From SYIM01 sp041182885 (GTDB lineage Bacteria > Pseudomonadota > Gammaproteobacteria > Burkholderiales > Burkholderiaceae_E), in NCBI GenBank assembly GCA_049423065.1, contig JBMSQB010000081.1, positions 1-21,072 of the forward strand: 21,072 bases of DNA. Direction: 5' to 3'. Numbering within the stretch: the first letter of the stretch is position 1; each line of letters opens with the position of its first letter. The notes below the pieces were generated by a model that saw nothing but the letters and a program-made list of their open reading frames with translations, was not told the DNA's origin and ran no database searches. The translations under genes were made by a program, and so were the position numbers. Positions 6,796-15,374 of this stretch are shown in pieces.

Positions 6796-8061
6796 TCATG
6801 GTGCCCCGCTGTGCCGGCGTTGGTCGAGATCACCCGCGGTGGCGTCAGCGCCTGCCTGCGGTTGCACGGGAAGCGCGAGCGTGACCACCCAGCAGATTGC
6901 AAGCAGCACAGCCGAACCCGACAAGGCCCAGGCGAGGCCGCCCCACTGGTAGAGCAGCCCCGACATCAGCGTGCCAAAAAAGCGGCCCATTGCGTTGGCT
7001 GCGTAGTAGAAGCCCACATCCTCGGCCGCTTTCTCGGACCCGGCGTAGGCCAGCACCAGATAGGAGTGAACGGAGGAGTTGACCGCAAAGGCAAACCCAA
7101 ACACCGCCAAGCCCCCGACCACCACCCACTCGAGATGCGGTACCTTCGCGATCACCAGCGCCGCAAGCGCGAGCGGAACCAGCGCAAGCAGTCCGGACCA
7201 GCGTTGCGCAGCCGGCACCTCGGCGCTCAGCCCGTCGCTGCTTCGCCGAACCAGCGCCGGGGCGAGCGCCTGCACTGCGCCATAGCCGATCGTCCAGAGT
7301 GCAAGAAAGGCGCCCACCATGGTGAAGGTCCAGCCTGCGGCGTAGAGAAACACCGGTACGCCCACCACAAACCACACGTCGCGTGCACCAAAGAGCGCCA
7401 CGCGCGCGGCGGCAAGAAGATTGATTCCGCGATTCTTCGCGAACAGCTCCCGGGCGGACTTCGATGCCTTGCTCTTGCCCATCAACCTGGGCACGAACAA
7501 CACGACGCCCACCAGCACCAGGAACAACAGGCCCGCCATGGTCCACAGCGCCTGCTGAAACCCCAGGCCCTGCAGCAGGACACCGCCAAGAAAAAAACCC
7601 ACGCCTTTCATGGCGTTCTTGCTGCCCGTGAAAAAGGCCACCCACTTGAACAACTGCCCGGAGGCCTCGCCCGCAGTCAGCTTGATCGCGGATTTGCTCG
7701 CGGTCTTGGTGAGATCCTTTGCGACGCCGCAGATACCCTGGGCGAGCACCACCCAGGCGACCGACATCGCAACGCTCCAGTCGGAAGACAGTGCCGACAA
7801 CAACACAAACCCGGTGATCTGCGTGGCAAGCCCCACCGCCAGCATTCGTGCGATCCCGAACCGGGTCGCGAGCCAGCCACCGATCAGGTTGGCCACCACG
7901 CCCATCGCCTCATAGAGCAGAAACAGAAACGCGAGCGTGAAGGGCGAGTAGCCGAGGCGATAGAAATGCAACAGCACCAGCATGCGCAGCGCGCCGTCAC
8001 TGAGTGTGAATCCCCAGTAGGCGGCGGTAACGATCGCGTAGTTGCGGGTGCCTGGATTCAC
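6796..8061 (-). CDS. arsJ: ArsJ organoarsenical exporter (MFS)
   Basis: This 421-residue major facilitator protein has about 12 membrane segments. The N-terminus NYAIVTAAYWGFTLSDGALR, the LLHFYRLGYSPF stretch, VAKDLTKTASKSAIK and FFTGSKNAMKGVGFF are characteristic of ArsJ. That family exports 1-arseno-3-phosphoglycerate, the unstable product made from arsenate by the partner GAPDH. The gene starts with GTG at 8059-8061, only six bases after the gapdh stop, so the two are translationally linked, as in known ars clusters. A hydrophilic tail of about 25 residues follows the last helix. What is missing is any arsR, arsC or other ars gene in this window. Confidence 0.87.
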   Translation of the reverse strand: MNPGTRNYAIVTAAYWGFTLSDGALRMLVLLHFYRLGYSPFTLAFLFLLYEAMGVVANLIGGWLATRFGIARMLAVGLATQITGFVLLSALSSDWSVAMSVAWVVLAQGICGVAKDLTKTASKSAIKLTAGEASGQLFKWVAFFTGSKNAMKGVGFFLGGVLLQGLGFQQALWTMAGLLFLVLVGVVLFVPRLMGKSKASKSARELFAKNRGINLLAAARVALFGARDVWFVVGVPVFLYAAGWTFTMVGAFLALWTIGYGAVQALAPALVRRSSDGLSAEVPAAQRWSGLLALVPLALAALVIAKVPHLEWVVVGGLAVFGFAFAVNSSVHSYLVLAYAGSEKAAEDVGFYYAANAMGRFFGTLMSGLLYQWGGLAWALSGSAVLLAICWVVTLALPVQPQAGADATAGDLDQRRHSGAP

Positions 8062-8067
8062 AATGAC

Positions 8068-9111
8068 TCAGAGACCCTGCCGCTCGAGTTGGCAGGCCAG
8101 GTCGACCATCCGGCAGGCATAGCCCATCTCGTTGTCATACCAGGCGTACACCTTGAGCAGCGTGCCGTCAGTGACCATGGTGGAGAGCGCATCGACAATA
8201 GAACTGCGTGTGTCGCGCGCGTAATCGGCGCTGACCAGGGGGCGTTCCTCGTAACCGAGAATACCGGCAAGCGCGCCGCGAGCCGCCTGCGCGAACAGCG
8301 CATTGACCTCGGCGGCCGAGGTCTCACGCTTCAACTCAAACACGCAGTCGGTGAGCGAGGCGTTGAGCACCGGCGCCCGCACCGCATGACCGTTGAGCTT
8401 GCCTTTCAGCTCGGGATAGATGAGCGCAATGGCCGTGGCGCTGCCAGTGGTGGTGGGGGCAAGGCTCAGCATGGCGCTTCGCGCGCGGCGCAGGTCCTTG
8501 TGCGGCGCATCCACCACCACATTGGTGTTGGTTGGATCGTGAATGGTGGTGATCTGTCCGTGGCGGATGCCCAGATGTTCATGCACCACCTTCACGACCG
8601 GCGCAAGGCAGTTGGTGGTACAGGAGGCTGCAGTGACAATACGATGCCGGGCGGGCTGGTAGAGGTGATCGTTCACGCCCACCACGATGTTCAGCACATC
8701 GCCCACCTTCACGGGCGCCGCCACGATCACCCGCTTGGCGCCACGATCGAGATGCCCCTGAAGCGTCTCGGGCGTGAGGAACTTGCCGGTGCACTCCAGC
8801 ACCAGATCAACGCCCAGATCACCCCACGGAATCGCGCCAGCGGTCGCATGCGCCGAGAACCCCAGCCTGCGATCGCCCAGCAGGACCGTGTCGTCGCCTT
8901 CCGAGGAAATGGTTTCGCGCCAGCGACCCTGCACGCTGTCGAATTCGAGCAGATGCGCGGTGGCCGCGACGCCGCCCTTCAGTTCATTGAGGTGAACGAC
9001 GTCCAGGCGGTTGCCCGCGCGCGGGTCGTCGGCAGGGCGCACGACCGCGCCGCAAGCGGCGCGAAGGGCGAGCCGTCCGATACGTCCCATGCCATTGATG
9101 CCCACTCTCAT
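8068..9111 (-). CDS. gapdh: ArsJ-associated glyceraldehyde-3-phosphate dehydrogenase
   Basis: This 347-residue enzyme has the NAD-binding start GINGMGRIGRLALR, the nucleophile Cys164 in ASCTTNCLAP and the catalytic His191. It would oxidise glyceraldehyde 3-phosphate, using arsenate in place of phosphate to form 1-arseno-3-phosphoglycerate for ArsJ to export. Departures from glycolytic GAPDH support this special role: LNELKGG after the first Rossmann segment, IHDPTNTNVVV instead of the usual HSYT stretch, and LAPTTTGSATAIALIYPEL. The ATG at 9109-9111 is preceded by GGAG at eight bases; an upstream in-frame start lacks a good site. It lies six bases before arsJ and 83 bases after a FAD dehydrogenase on the same strand. 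Confidence 0.87.
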   Translation of the reverse strand: MRVGINGMGRIGRLALRAACGAVVRPADDPRAGNRLDVVHLNELKGGVAATAHLLEFDSVQGRWRETISSEGDDTVLLGDRRLGFSAHATAGAIPWGDLGVDLVLECTGKFLTPETLQGHLDRGAKRVIVAAPVKVGDVLNIVVGVNDHLYQPARHRIVTAASCTTNCLAPVVKVVHEHLGIRHGQITTIHDPTNTNVVVDAPHKDLRRARSAMLSLAPTTTGSATAIALIYPELKGKLNGHAVRAPVLNASLTDCVFELKRETSAAEVNALFAQAARGALAGILGYEERPLVSADYARDTRSSIVDALSTMVTDGTLLKVYAWYDNEMGYACRMVDLACQLERQGL

Positions 9112-9194
9112 CCGCGATTCTCCATTGCATAACCCAGTTGGCAAGCATCATCGAAATGCCAGATGACAAAACGGTGACAGCCGCACGCAGCAAG

Positions 9195-10460
9195 TCAGCT
9201 CCCGTTAAACCGTGACGACCTGTACGGCAGGGGATCAATCCGGGGTTCGCGTCCCGCAATCAGGTCGGCGAGCAGTTCCGCACTGGCGGGAGCCGAGGCC
9301 AGCCCGACATGTCCGTGCCCGAACGCACAGAGCACCTGACCCAGCCCCTCGCAGCGCCCGAGCACGGGCAGCCCATCGGGGGTGGAGGGACGATGGCCAA
9401 GCCATCTCGGCGTGGCTGCGCTTGAGCCCGGCACTGTCAGGGTGGGGAACATCCGCTTTGCATGGCGAAGCAGGATGTCGGCACGTCGCCAGTCGGGGCC
9501 CGCGCCTCGGCTCGCGAGTTCAACCTGACCGGAGATACGAAGACCCTGAACTGTCTGCGTCACCGCCATCTTGCCATCAGACGGCATGAGGGGCGTGCGC
9601 ATCGACAGATTGTCTGCAGGAAGCACCACGTGATAGCCGCGCTCGCTCTCGAGCGGAATTCGGCTGCCCGCATCCTGGGCAAGACGCGTTGAATCGATGC
9701 CCGCGCTGATCACCGCGTAATCGGTGGCGATGTCGGTGGCCCCCACTCGAACCGCCCGCAGCCTGCCCCGCTCAGCGATCAATCCGGTGGCCAAGCCGCT
9801 TACCCAGCGGGCGCCACGCGACTGCGCAAGCGCCGCAAGCGCGGCCACATAAGCGCCCGGGTCTCGGCAATGCCCGCCCGCTGGCACCTCGATGCCAAAG
9901 CCGTAAGAGGGCGCGAGCGCGGGGGTGTGGCGACGCAGTTCGTCGCGATCGATTTCGCGCCAGATCACGCGCTGGTCACGCCTCAGTTGCCACGCAAGCG
10001 ATTCGGCTTCGAATGCTTTCCTTGACGGGTAGACATAGGTCAGCCCCGACTGAACAACCAGGTCGGGGACGCCCGCCTCGCGCGCGAGCGCCGCATGGCG
10101 GGCCGGTGCGTCATGAAGCAGCGCAGACAGCGCGCGCGCCGTAAGCGCGACCCGATCGAGACGGTGTCCGGCCGCCACAAAGCGGACAAGCCAGGGCGCA
10201 AGCCGCGGCAGTGCAGCCGCGCGAATGACCAGCGGACCGTCGGAATCGAGCAGATAACGCGGAATGTTTCTCCAGAGCCCGGGCAACGACATGGGCACCA
10301 CCGACGCGGTGCTGAGCCAGCCCCCGTTACCGAAACTGGCTGCATGGTCGCCGCCGGGGGAGCGGGGTTCAACAACCGTCACCCGGTGACCGTCGGCGAG
10401 CAGCGCAAGTGCGGTACACACGCCGACGGCGCCGGCGCCGATGATCACGACATCACTCAT
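9195..10460 (-). CDS. DadA-like FAD-dependent D-amino acid/amine dehydrogenase
   Basis: This 421-residue flavoprotein of the DAO superfamily starts with the dinucleotide-binding motif VVIIGAGAVGVCTALAL, then SFGNGGWLS. It ends with a C-terminal FAD-contact segment PDGLPVLGRCEGLGQVLCAFGHGHVGL (shown here as key residues around RPSTPDG and GHGHVG). Enzymes of this type oxidise D-amino acids or cyclic imino acids at the membrane, passing electrons to the respiratory chain. The subgroup with SLPGLWRNIPRYLLD includes candidate D-hydroxyproline dehydrogenases, which would supply the substrate of an LhpC-type deaminase like the one at 2009-2959; this link is inference. The ATG at 10458-10460 places the Rossmann motif at the usual distance. 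No clear ribosome-binding site is seen. It is divergent from the monooxygenase gene. Confidence 0.85.
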   Translation of the reverse strand: MSDVVIIGAGAVGVCTALALLADGHRVTVVEPRSPGGDHAASFGNGGWLSTASVVPMSLPGLWRNIPRYLLDSDGPLVIRAAALPRLAPWLVRFVAAGHRLDRVALTARALSALLHDAPARHAALAREAGVPDLVVQSGLTYVYPSRKAFEAESLAWQLRRDQRVIWREIDRDELRRHTPALAPSYGFGIEVPAGGHCRDPGAYVAALAALAQSRGARWVSGLATGLIAERGRLRAVRVGATDIATDYAVISAGIDSTRLAQDAGSRIPLESERGYHVVLPADNLSMRTPLMPSDGKMAVTQTVQGLRISGQVELASRGAGPDWRRADILLRHAKRMFPTLTVPGSSAATPRWLGHRPSTPDGLPVLGRCEGLGQVLCAFGHGHVGLASAPASAELLADLIAGREPRIDPLPYRSSRFNGS

Positions 10461-10509
10461 GGCGGGAATCGATGGACAAGCGGCGCTGTGGGCGCTGATG
10501 GGAAGACAG

Positions 10510-10528
10510 CCCGGCATCTTAAGCCGGG
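10510..10528. promoter_or_regulatory. Dyad in the divergent FAD dehydrogenase/monooxygenase region
   Basis: CCCGGC (10510-10515) and GCCGGG (10523-10528) form a perfect 6-bp stem around ATCTTAA, which itself contains the palindrome CTTAAG. It lies in the 184-base gap between two divergent genes, so it could be an operator or a leader hairpin of the dehydrogenase transcript. Confidence 0.35.
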
Positions 10529-10598
10529 AGCACCCAACTGGCGAAGCACGCCCAGCCCTCGGACACCCGCCGGAGACGATCACGCCCGCCATCGGCCT

Positions 10599-10613
10599 TT
10601 GACGTTCTAGAAT
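10599..10613 (+). promoter_or_regulatory. Possible promoter/operator before the monooxygenase
   Basis: TAGAAT (10608-10613) matches the -10 consensus at five of six bases and overlaps the perfect palindrome TTCTAGAA (10605-10612). It is 31 bases before the GTG start. The TTGACG at 10599-10604 is too close to act as its -35, and no good -35 is seen at the right distance. An activator-dependent promoter is possible; support is weak. Confidence 0.28.
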
Positions 10614-10644
10614 CAGACCCGGCAACCCGAGTCTGGAGTGATCT

Positions 10645-12330
10645 GTGATCGAAACCCCCGTGCTGATCGTGGGCGGCGGGCCGGTGGGCCTGTCGCTTGC
10701 CGGCGAACTCGGCTGGCGCGGCCTGCCCTGCACGCTGCTTGAGGCCCGAACGGCACCTACCGAGCATCCGAAGGCCACCCTCCTGGGCGCCCGGTCCATG
10801 GAATATTTCAGGCGTTGGGGCATCACCGATGACATCTACCGCGCCGCCCTCCCGCCCGAGGTCAACTACTTCATCACGTTCTCAAGCCGGCTTGCCGGAC
10901 ACGAGCTTTACCGGATCACCTCGCCCTCCATCCGCCAGACAATCGAACGCCCGCCGGAAGTGATGGCCCGCTGGCGCGAGCTGCACTGGTCACCGTTCTA
11001 CAAGACGCAGATCGGTCAGCAGGCGCTCGAGCCGGTGCTCTGGCGATTTGCGCAGTCGCAGCCCGGTGTGAACCTGCGTCACGGCTGGCGATTTGATTCT
11101 TTCAAGGAAGACGACAGCGGCGTGACCTCGCTTGCCACCGATCTCTCGAGCGGTGCGTCACACCAGATTCGCAGTCGCTGGCTGGTGGCTTGCGACGGGG
11201 GCACCAGTGCAATCCGGCGCACACTCGGCATCCGCTACAACGGCCGCGGAAAAATGCGCGCAAATGTCAGCTTCTATTTCCGATCAAGGGAATTCCTTGC
11301 GATTCACGGCAAGGGGCTGGGCAATCTCTATTTCGTGTTCGCGCCCGACAGCTTTGGCGTTTTCACGGCAATCGACGGGATCGAGCTCTGGAGCTTTCAA
11401 TATTATTTTCTCGATCACTCAAAGAGCACGGAATCGATCGACGCCCGCGAGGTACTGACCCGCGCGGTCGGCCGGCCGTTCGCCTTCGAGCTTTGCGCGA
11501 GCACGCAGTGGCATCACCACCAGTCGGTGGCAAGGCAGTGGCGCTCCGCCAGCGGGCGCGTCTTCCTGGCAGGCGACAGCGCCCACCTGTTTGTGCCGAC
11601 CGGCGGCGTGGGCATGAACACCGGCATCGGCGATGCGATGGATCTGGGCTGGAAGCTTGCTGCCTTTGAAGCCGGTCAGGCGGGTGAGCGCCTGCTGGAG
11701 AGCTACGAAATCGAGCGCAAGCCCATCGCGGTTCGCAACAGCGTAGTCTCGGCCAACAACTCCGACAAGATCGACATGGTGATGGACGAGGTGCCGCCCG
11801 AGATCGATGAGGACAGCCCCGCGGGCGAGGCAGCCCGCGCGCGGATCATCCCCCGCATCCGCTGGATGAGCCGGCAGTTCAACTCGGCGGGCCTGCACCT
11901 CGGCTACCGCTACATCGACTCGCCGGTGGTGGCGGCCGATGGCAGCCCCGAGCCGCCCGACGATCCCGCGCAGGTGGTGCCAAGCACCTGGCCGGGATCG
12001 CGCGCGCCACATGCCTGGCTGACAGCGGATCAGAGCCTGCGCGGCACGAGCACGCTCGACTGGTTCGGCCGCGACTGGGTGCTGGTGGGCGCATCGGAGA
12101 CGGCCGCAGACACCGCCACCCCGGCGCGGACCGAGATCGATGCCGCCTGCCGTGCTCACGGGATTGAGCTTCGCCACCGCACGCTACCCGGCCCCGCGCA
12201 TGACCGGCTTTACGAGCGGCGCTGGGTCCTGGTGAGGCCCGACGGACATGTTGCATGGCGTGGCGACGCGCTGCCCAAGTCAGCACGACCGCTCATTGAC
12301 CAGGTCCTGGGGCATGACCCCGGCCACTGA
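10645..12330 (+). CDS. FAD-dependent aromatic-ring monooxygenase (PheA/TfdB/MhpA-like)
   Basis: This 561-residue class A flavoprotein hydroxylase would insert one oxygen atom into a phenolic or aromatic-acid ring using NAD(P)H. Three family signatures are in order: GxGxxG in LIVGGGPVGLSLAGEL (from about residue 8), the DG motif in VACDGGTSAIRR (about 185-195), and the GD motif in FLAGDSAHLFVPTGGVGMN (Gly310-Asp311). A C-terminal thioredoxin-like domain of about 150 residues, typical of phenol hydroxylases, follows. It starts with GTG, with GGAG six bases upstream. It heads a plus-strand block with a TRAP transporter and a GST. The exact substrate cannot be assigned. Confidence 0.88.
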   Translation: MIETPVLIVGGGPVGLSLAGELGWRGLPCTLLEARTAPTEHPKATLLGARSMEYFRRWGITDDIYRAALPPEVNYFITFSSRLAGHELYRITSPSIRQTIERPPEVMARWRELHWSPFYKTQIGQQALEPVLWRFAQSQPGVNLRHGWRFDSFKEDDSGVTSLATDLSSGASHQIRSRWLVACDGGTSAIRRTLGIRYNGRGKMRANVSFYFRSREFLAIHGKGLGNLYFVFAPDSFGVFTAIDGIELWSFQYYFLDHSKSTESIDAREVLTRAVGRPFAFELCASTQWHHHQSVARQWRSASGRVFLAGDSAHLFVPTGGVGMNTGIGDAMDLGWKLAAFEAGQAGERLLESYEIERKPIAVRNSVVSANNSDKIDMVMDEVPPEIDEDSPAGEAARARIIPRIRWMSRQFNSAGLHLGYRYIDSPVVAADGSPEPPDDPAQVVPSTWPGSRAPHAWLTADQSLRGTSTLDWFGRDWVLVGASETAADTATPARTEIDAACRAHGIELRHRTLPGPAHDRLYERRWVLVRPDGHVAWRGDALPKSARPLIDQVLGHDPGH

Positions 12331-12377
12331 CCATACCGGCCACGCCTGCCGCCGCGATGGTTCGGCACCGGCTCACC

Positions 12378-12402
12378 GGCCCGCGCACAAAACCAGCGGG
12401 CC
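12378..12402 (+). terminator. Hairpin between monooxygenase and the second TRAP operon
   Basis: GGCCCGC (12378-12384) pairs perfectly with GCGGGCC (12396-12402) around an 11-base, A-rich loop, 48 bases after the monooxygenase stop. The bases after it (GAATTACACT) are only mildly AT-rich, so termination is likely partial. It splits the 144-base gap and suggests that dctP may also have its own promoter. Confidence 0.45.
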
Positions 12403-12474
12403 GAATTACACTCATCACTCTTGCGGCGAAACCACCCGACAAACGTGGCGCCTGACCCCATTTCGGAGACACCC

Positions 12475-13491
12475 ATGAACCCCACCCGTCGACACCTCCT
12501 CAGCGCCGCCGGCGCCCTGGCTACCGGCTCTCTGGTTTCACCCTCGCAGGCACAATCAGGGCCGCTGGTGAAGGTCGCCACGTTTGTGCCCGAGCAATCG
12601 GTCGGTGTCGCAAAAGTCATCAAGCCCTGGATGCTTGCCACCCAGCAGGAGGTCGGCACCCGCGCCCGTTTCCAGGGTTTCTGGGGTGGCTCGCTCGGCA
12701 AGGACGCGTTCAAGCAGTTCGATCTGGTACGAACCGGAGTCGCCGATGTCGCCTGGGTACTGCCCGGTTATCACGGCAGGCAGTTCGAAGACATGCAGCT
12801 CTTCGAGTTGCCGTTTCTGTTCGAGAACGCCACCGAAGCGGCGCTGGTCGGCTGGCATCTGTGCGAGAAGAAGATGCTGCGGGGCATCGAAGATGTTCAT
12901 CTGGTGGGCTTTTTCGCCACCGAGGTGTCCAATCTCTGGATGGCCAACCCGATCAAGTCGCTTGATGAACTGAAGGGCAAGAAGATCCGGTCGGTGGGCG
13001 CGGTGCATGCCGAGTGGCTCAAGGTGATGGGCGCGAGCGCCGAGACCATGGACAGCCCGGAAATGAACGAGGGTCTGCAGCGCCGCACACTCGATGGCGT
13101 GATCCAGAGCTGGTCGGGCATGCGCACTTTCAAGACCCTGCCCCTGGTTCGCCAGAATCAGCTGGCACCGATCGGGGTCATCCCCTTTCTCCTGCTCATG
13201 AATCGTAAAACCTTTGATGGCCTGCCCAAGGACGTACAGGACGCCGTCATGAAGCACGGTGGCACCACGCTTGCTCGCGGGGCGGGCGAGGCCTACGAGG
13301 GCGTGGGCCAGGAAATCCGGGCCACCGTCGAGAAAGACGCCAAAATCCAGCTCGCCGAACTCGCGGCCGCCGACAAGGCACGCTATGCCCAGCAGGCGCA
13401 GGCAGTGCACAAATGGTGGATCCAGAAATCGCCCAACGGCGAAAAGATCTATGCCGAGGCAACCGCGCAGTTGAAGAAAATCCGCGGCTGA
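12475..13491 (+). CDS. dctP: TRAP transporter substrate-binding protein (DctP family), second system
   Basis: This 338-residue periplasmic binding protein has a twin-arginine-like leader (NPTRRHLLSAAGALATGSLV, cleavage near SQAQS). Family landmarks are GGSLGKDAFKQFDLVRTGVADVAW, FELPFLFEN, and KGKKIR with the likely ligand-binding arginine at Arg172. The ATG at 12475 has GGAG six bases upstream; an earlier in-frame ATG at 12421 would spoil the leader. It is diverged from the first DctP at 3052-4035, so the ligand should differ. Its position after an aromatic hydroxylase and before a GST suggests an aromatic carboxylate, which is inference. Confidence 0.92.
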   Translation: MNPTRRHLLSAAGALATGSLVSPSQAQSGPLVKVATFVPEQSVGVAKVIKPWMLATQQEVGTRARFQGFWGGSLGKDAFKQFDLVRTGVADVAWVLPGYHGRQFEDMQLFELPFLFENATEAALVGWHLCEKKMLRGIEDVHLVGFFATEVSNLWMANPIKSLDELKGKKIRSVGAVHAEWLKVMGASAETMDSPEMNEGLQRRTLDGVIQSWSGMRTFKTLPLVRQNQLAPIGVIPFLLLMNRKTFDGLPKDVQDAVMKHGGTTLARGAGEAYEGVGQEIRATVEKDAKIQLAELAAADKARYAQQAQAVHKWWIQKSPNGEKIYAEATAQLKKIRG

Positions 13492-13501
13492 AGAATCCGC
13501 C

Positions 13502-14011
13502 GTGACGGAATCGTTTGCGCGCCGGTTCGCGCGACTCACCGACCGGCTCGCGCTGCTCGGCTTCACCGGCCTGTGCGTGGCGGCAGCGCTCACCACCTAC
13601 GAGGGTGCCGCCCGCTACCTGGGCTGGTCTCGCCTGCCCGGCCTTACCGACATCCTGAGCCTGGTGATGGCGGTGATCATCGCAACGGCCTTCCCTGCGG
13701 GGCTGCTCAGCCAGTCGAATGTCACCATCCGGTTTCTGGGCAAAGCGCTGCCGCGGCGCGGCTATCGCACGCTCGAGATCTTCGGGTGTTCGGTCACCCT
13801 GGTGTTCTTTGCACTCGTCACCTGGCAGTTTTTTCTGTTTGTTCTTGATCAGTATGGACGAGGCGCCACCACACGGACCATCGAGGTCCCGGTGGCACCT
13901 GCCTGGCTGCTTGCCACCCTCGTGATGGCGGTGGCAATCCCCGCCCAGATGCTGGTCATCCACCGCTGGGTCCGCGCGCTGGGCGGCCACGCCGACGAAC
14001 CCGAGCACTGA
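13502..14011 (+). CDS. dctQ: TRAP transporter small permease (DctQ family), second system
   Basis: This 169-residue protein has four hydrophobic segments (about residues 15-35, 48-70, 92-115 and 130-153) and the usual short DctQ length. It starts with GTG, ten bases after the dctP stop, and ends eight bases before dctM, so it is a middle gene of one operon. LTDILSLVMAVIIATAFPAG and SNVTIRFLGKALP correspond to the conserved DctQ core. It couples the binding protein to the large permease. Confidence 0.88.
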   Translation: MTESFARRFARLTDRLALLGFTGLCVAAALTTYEGAARYLGWSRLPGLTDILSLVMAVIIATAFPAGLLSQSNVTIRFLGKALPRRGYRTLEIFGCSVTLVFFALVTWQFFLFVLDQYGRGATTRTIEVPVAPAWLLATLVMAVAIPAQMLVIHRWVRALGGHADEPEH

Positions 14012-14019
14012 ACGGTCTC

Positions 14020-15327
14020 ATGGATCCGCTTTTCACCGGCCTGCTCGGTCTCGGCCTCATGTTTGCGCTGATCGCGCTTCACGTGCCTATCGGTGTGGCC
14101 ATGGGCGTGGCAGGGCTCGTCGGCTGCAGTTTCATCATCGGCTGGGAGCCCGCGCTCTCGCTTCTCTCCACCGAGCCCTCGAGCGCGCTCAGCAGTCTCG
14201 CGCTTGCGGTCATTCCGCTCTTTCTTCTGATGGGCAACTTCGCGCATGCGGGCGGCCTGTCCACCGAACTCTATCGGGTTGCCGGTGCATTTTTCGGTCA
14301 TCGTCCCGGCGGACTGGCGATTTCCACCGTACTCGGCTGCGCGGGCTTTGGTGCGGTCTGCGGATCGTCGGTCGCCACCGCGGCTACCATGTCGCGTATT
14401 GCGCTACCCGAGATGCTGTCGCACCGCTATGGGCAGGGATTTGCCGCGGCCACCATTGCCACCGGAGGCACGCTGGGCATCATCATCCCGCCCTCGGTCA
14501 TTCTCGTGCTTTACGGCGTGCTCACCGAAAATTCGATCACCGCCCTGTTTGTGGCGTCAGTCATCCCCGGGCTTCTGACCGTGGTGTTTTACATGGCCGC
14601 CGTGTCGGTCTATGCGCGCTTCGCGCCGGACCAGGCCCCGGTGGGCCCCCGAAGCGACTGGGCGGCACGAATGGCCACGGTCCGCGAATGCTGGGCGGTG
14701 GTGCTGCTCGCGATCGCAGTGGGCGCAGGCATCTATTCCGGCATGTTCACCGTGAACGAGGCCGCATCGGTCGGGGCCACCTTCGCATTTGCGATCGCGC
14801 TGGCAAGAAAGCGGCTCACCATGGCCCGCTTCATCGAGTCGATCCGCGATACGGTCACCTCCACCGCGCTCATCTTCGTGATCATCATCGGGGCATCGGT
14901 ATTCAGCTATTTCGTCACCCTCTCGGGCATGCCCCAGGCCGTGGTTGAAGGCATTGAAAAACTGGGGGTCTCGGCGCTGCTGGTGATCGTGATGCTGCAG
15001 ATCATGTATCTGATCGCGGGCGCGATCTTCGATGAAATCGCCGCCATGGTCATCACGCTTCCCTTTGTCTACCCGCTCATCATCGGACTGGGCTACGACC
15101 CCCTGTGGTGGGGCGTGGTCAATGTGGTTCTCATCAGCATGGGCATGATCATTCCGCCCATCGGAATCAACGTGTTCGTGGTGCAGTCAATGGCCTCGCA
15201 CATTCCGCTCATGAGCATCTACCGTGGCATCACACCCTTCGTGTTTGCCGATATCGCAAGACTCGCGGTGATCACCCTGTTTCCGGCGCTCTGCACCTGG
15301 CTGCCCAAGGCAACCGGCTGGTCATAG
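14020..15327 (+). CDS. dctM: TRAP transporter large permease (DctM family), second system
   Basis: This 435-residue polytopic permease has the family core GSSVATAATMSRIALPEM followed by GGTLGIIIPPSVILVLYG, and a late MGMIIPPIGINVFVVQ segment. The two IIPP loops are the inverted-repeat hallmarks of the DctM/ion-transporter fold. It performs sodium-coupled import with the DctQ and DctP encoded just upstream. It starts with ATG eight bases after the dctQ stop. A GST gene follows after 47 bases on the same strand, probably co-transcribed. Confidence 0.93.
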   Translation: MDPLFTGLLGLGLMFALIALHVPIGVAMGVAGLVGCSFIIGWEPALSLLSTEPSSALSSLALAVIPLFLLMGNFAHAGGLSTELYRVAGAFFGHRPGGLAISTVLGCAGFGAVCGSSVATAATMSRIALPEMLSHRYGQGFAAATIATGGTLGIIIPPSVILVLYGVLTENSITALFVASVIPGLLTVVFYMAAVSVYARFAPDQAPVGPRSDWAARMATVRECWAVVLLAIAVGAGIYSGMFTVNEAASVGATFAFAIALARKRLTMARFIESIRDTVTSTALIFVIIIGASVFSYFVTLSGMPQAVVEGIEKLGVSALLVIVMLQIMYLIAGAIFDEIAAMVITLPFVYPLIIGLGYDPLWWGVVNVVLISMGMIIPPIGINVFVVQSMASHIPLMSIYRGITPFVFADIARLAVITLFPALCTWLPKATGWS

Positions 15328-15374
15328 CGCGCACACCGCTGAATTTCAAACCCATCCCGAAAGGACTGACCGCC

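Noticed and set aside
8068..9111. Housekeeping glycolytic GAPDH
   Set aside because: The sequence departs from the canonical enzyme around the catalytic histidine and is coupled to an ArsJ-type transporter, so the arsenate role fits better.
6754..9132. A 792-codon open frame on the plus strand
   Set aside because: It is antisense to arsJ and gapdh, has a low-complexity His/Arg/Gln-rich composition and no recognisable domain; it is a codon-bias shadow of two well-supported genes.
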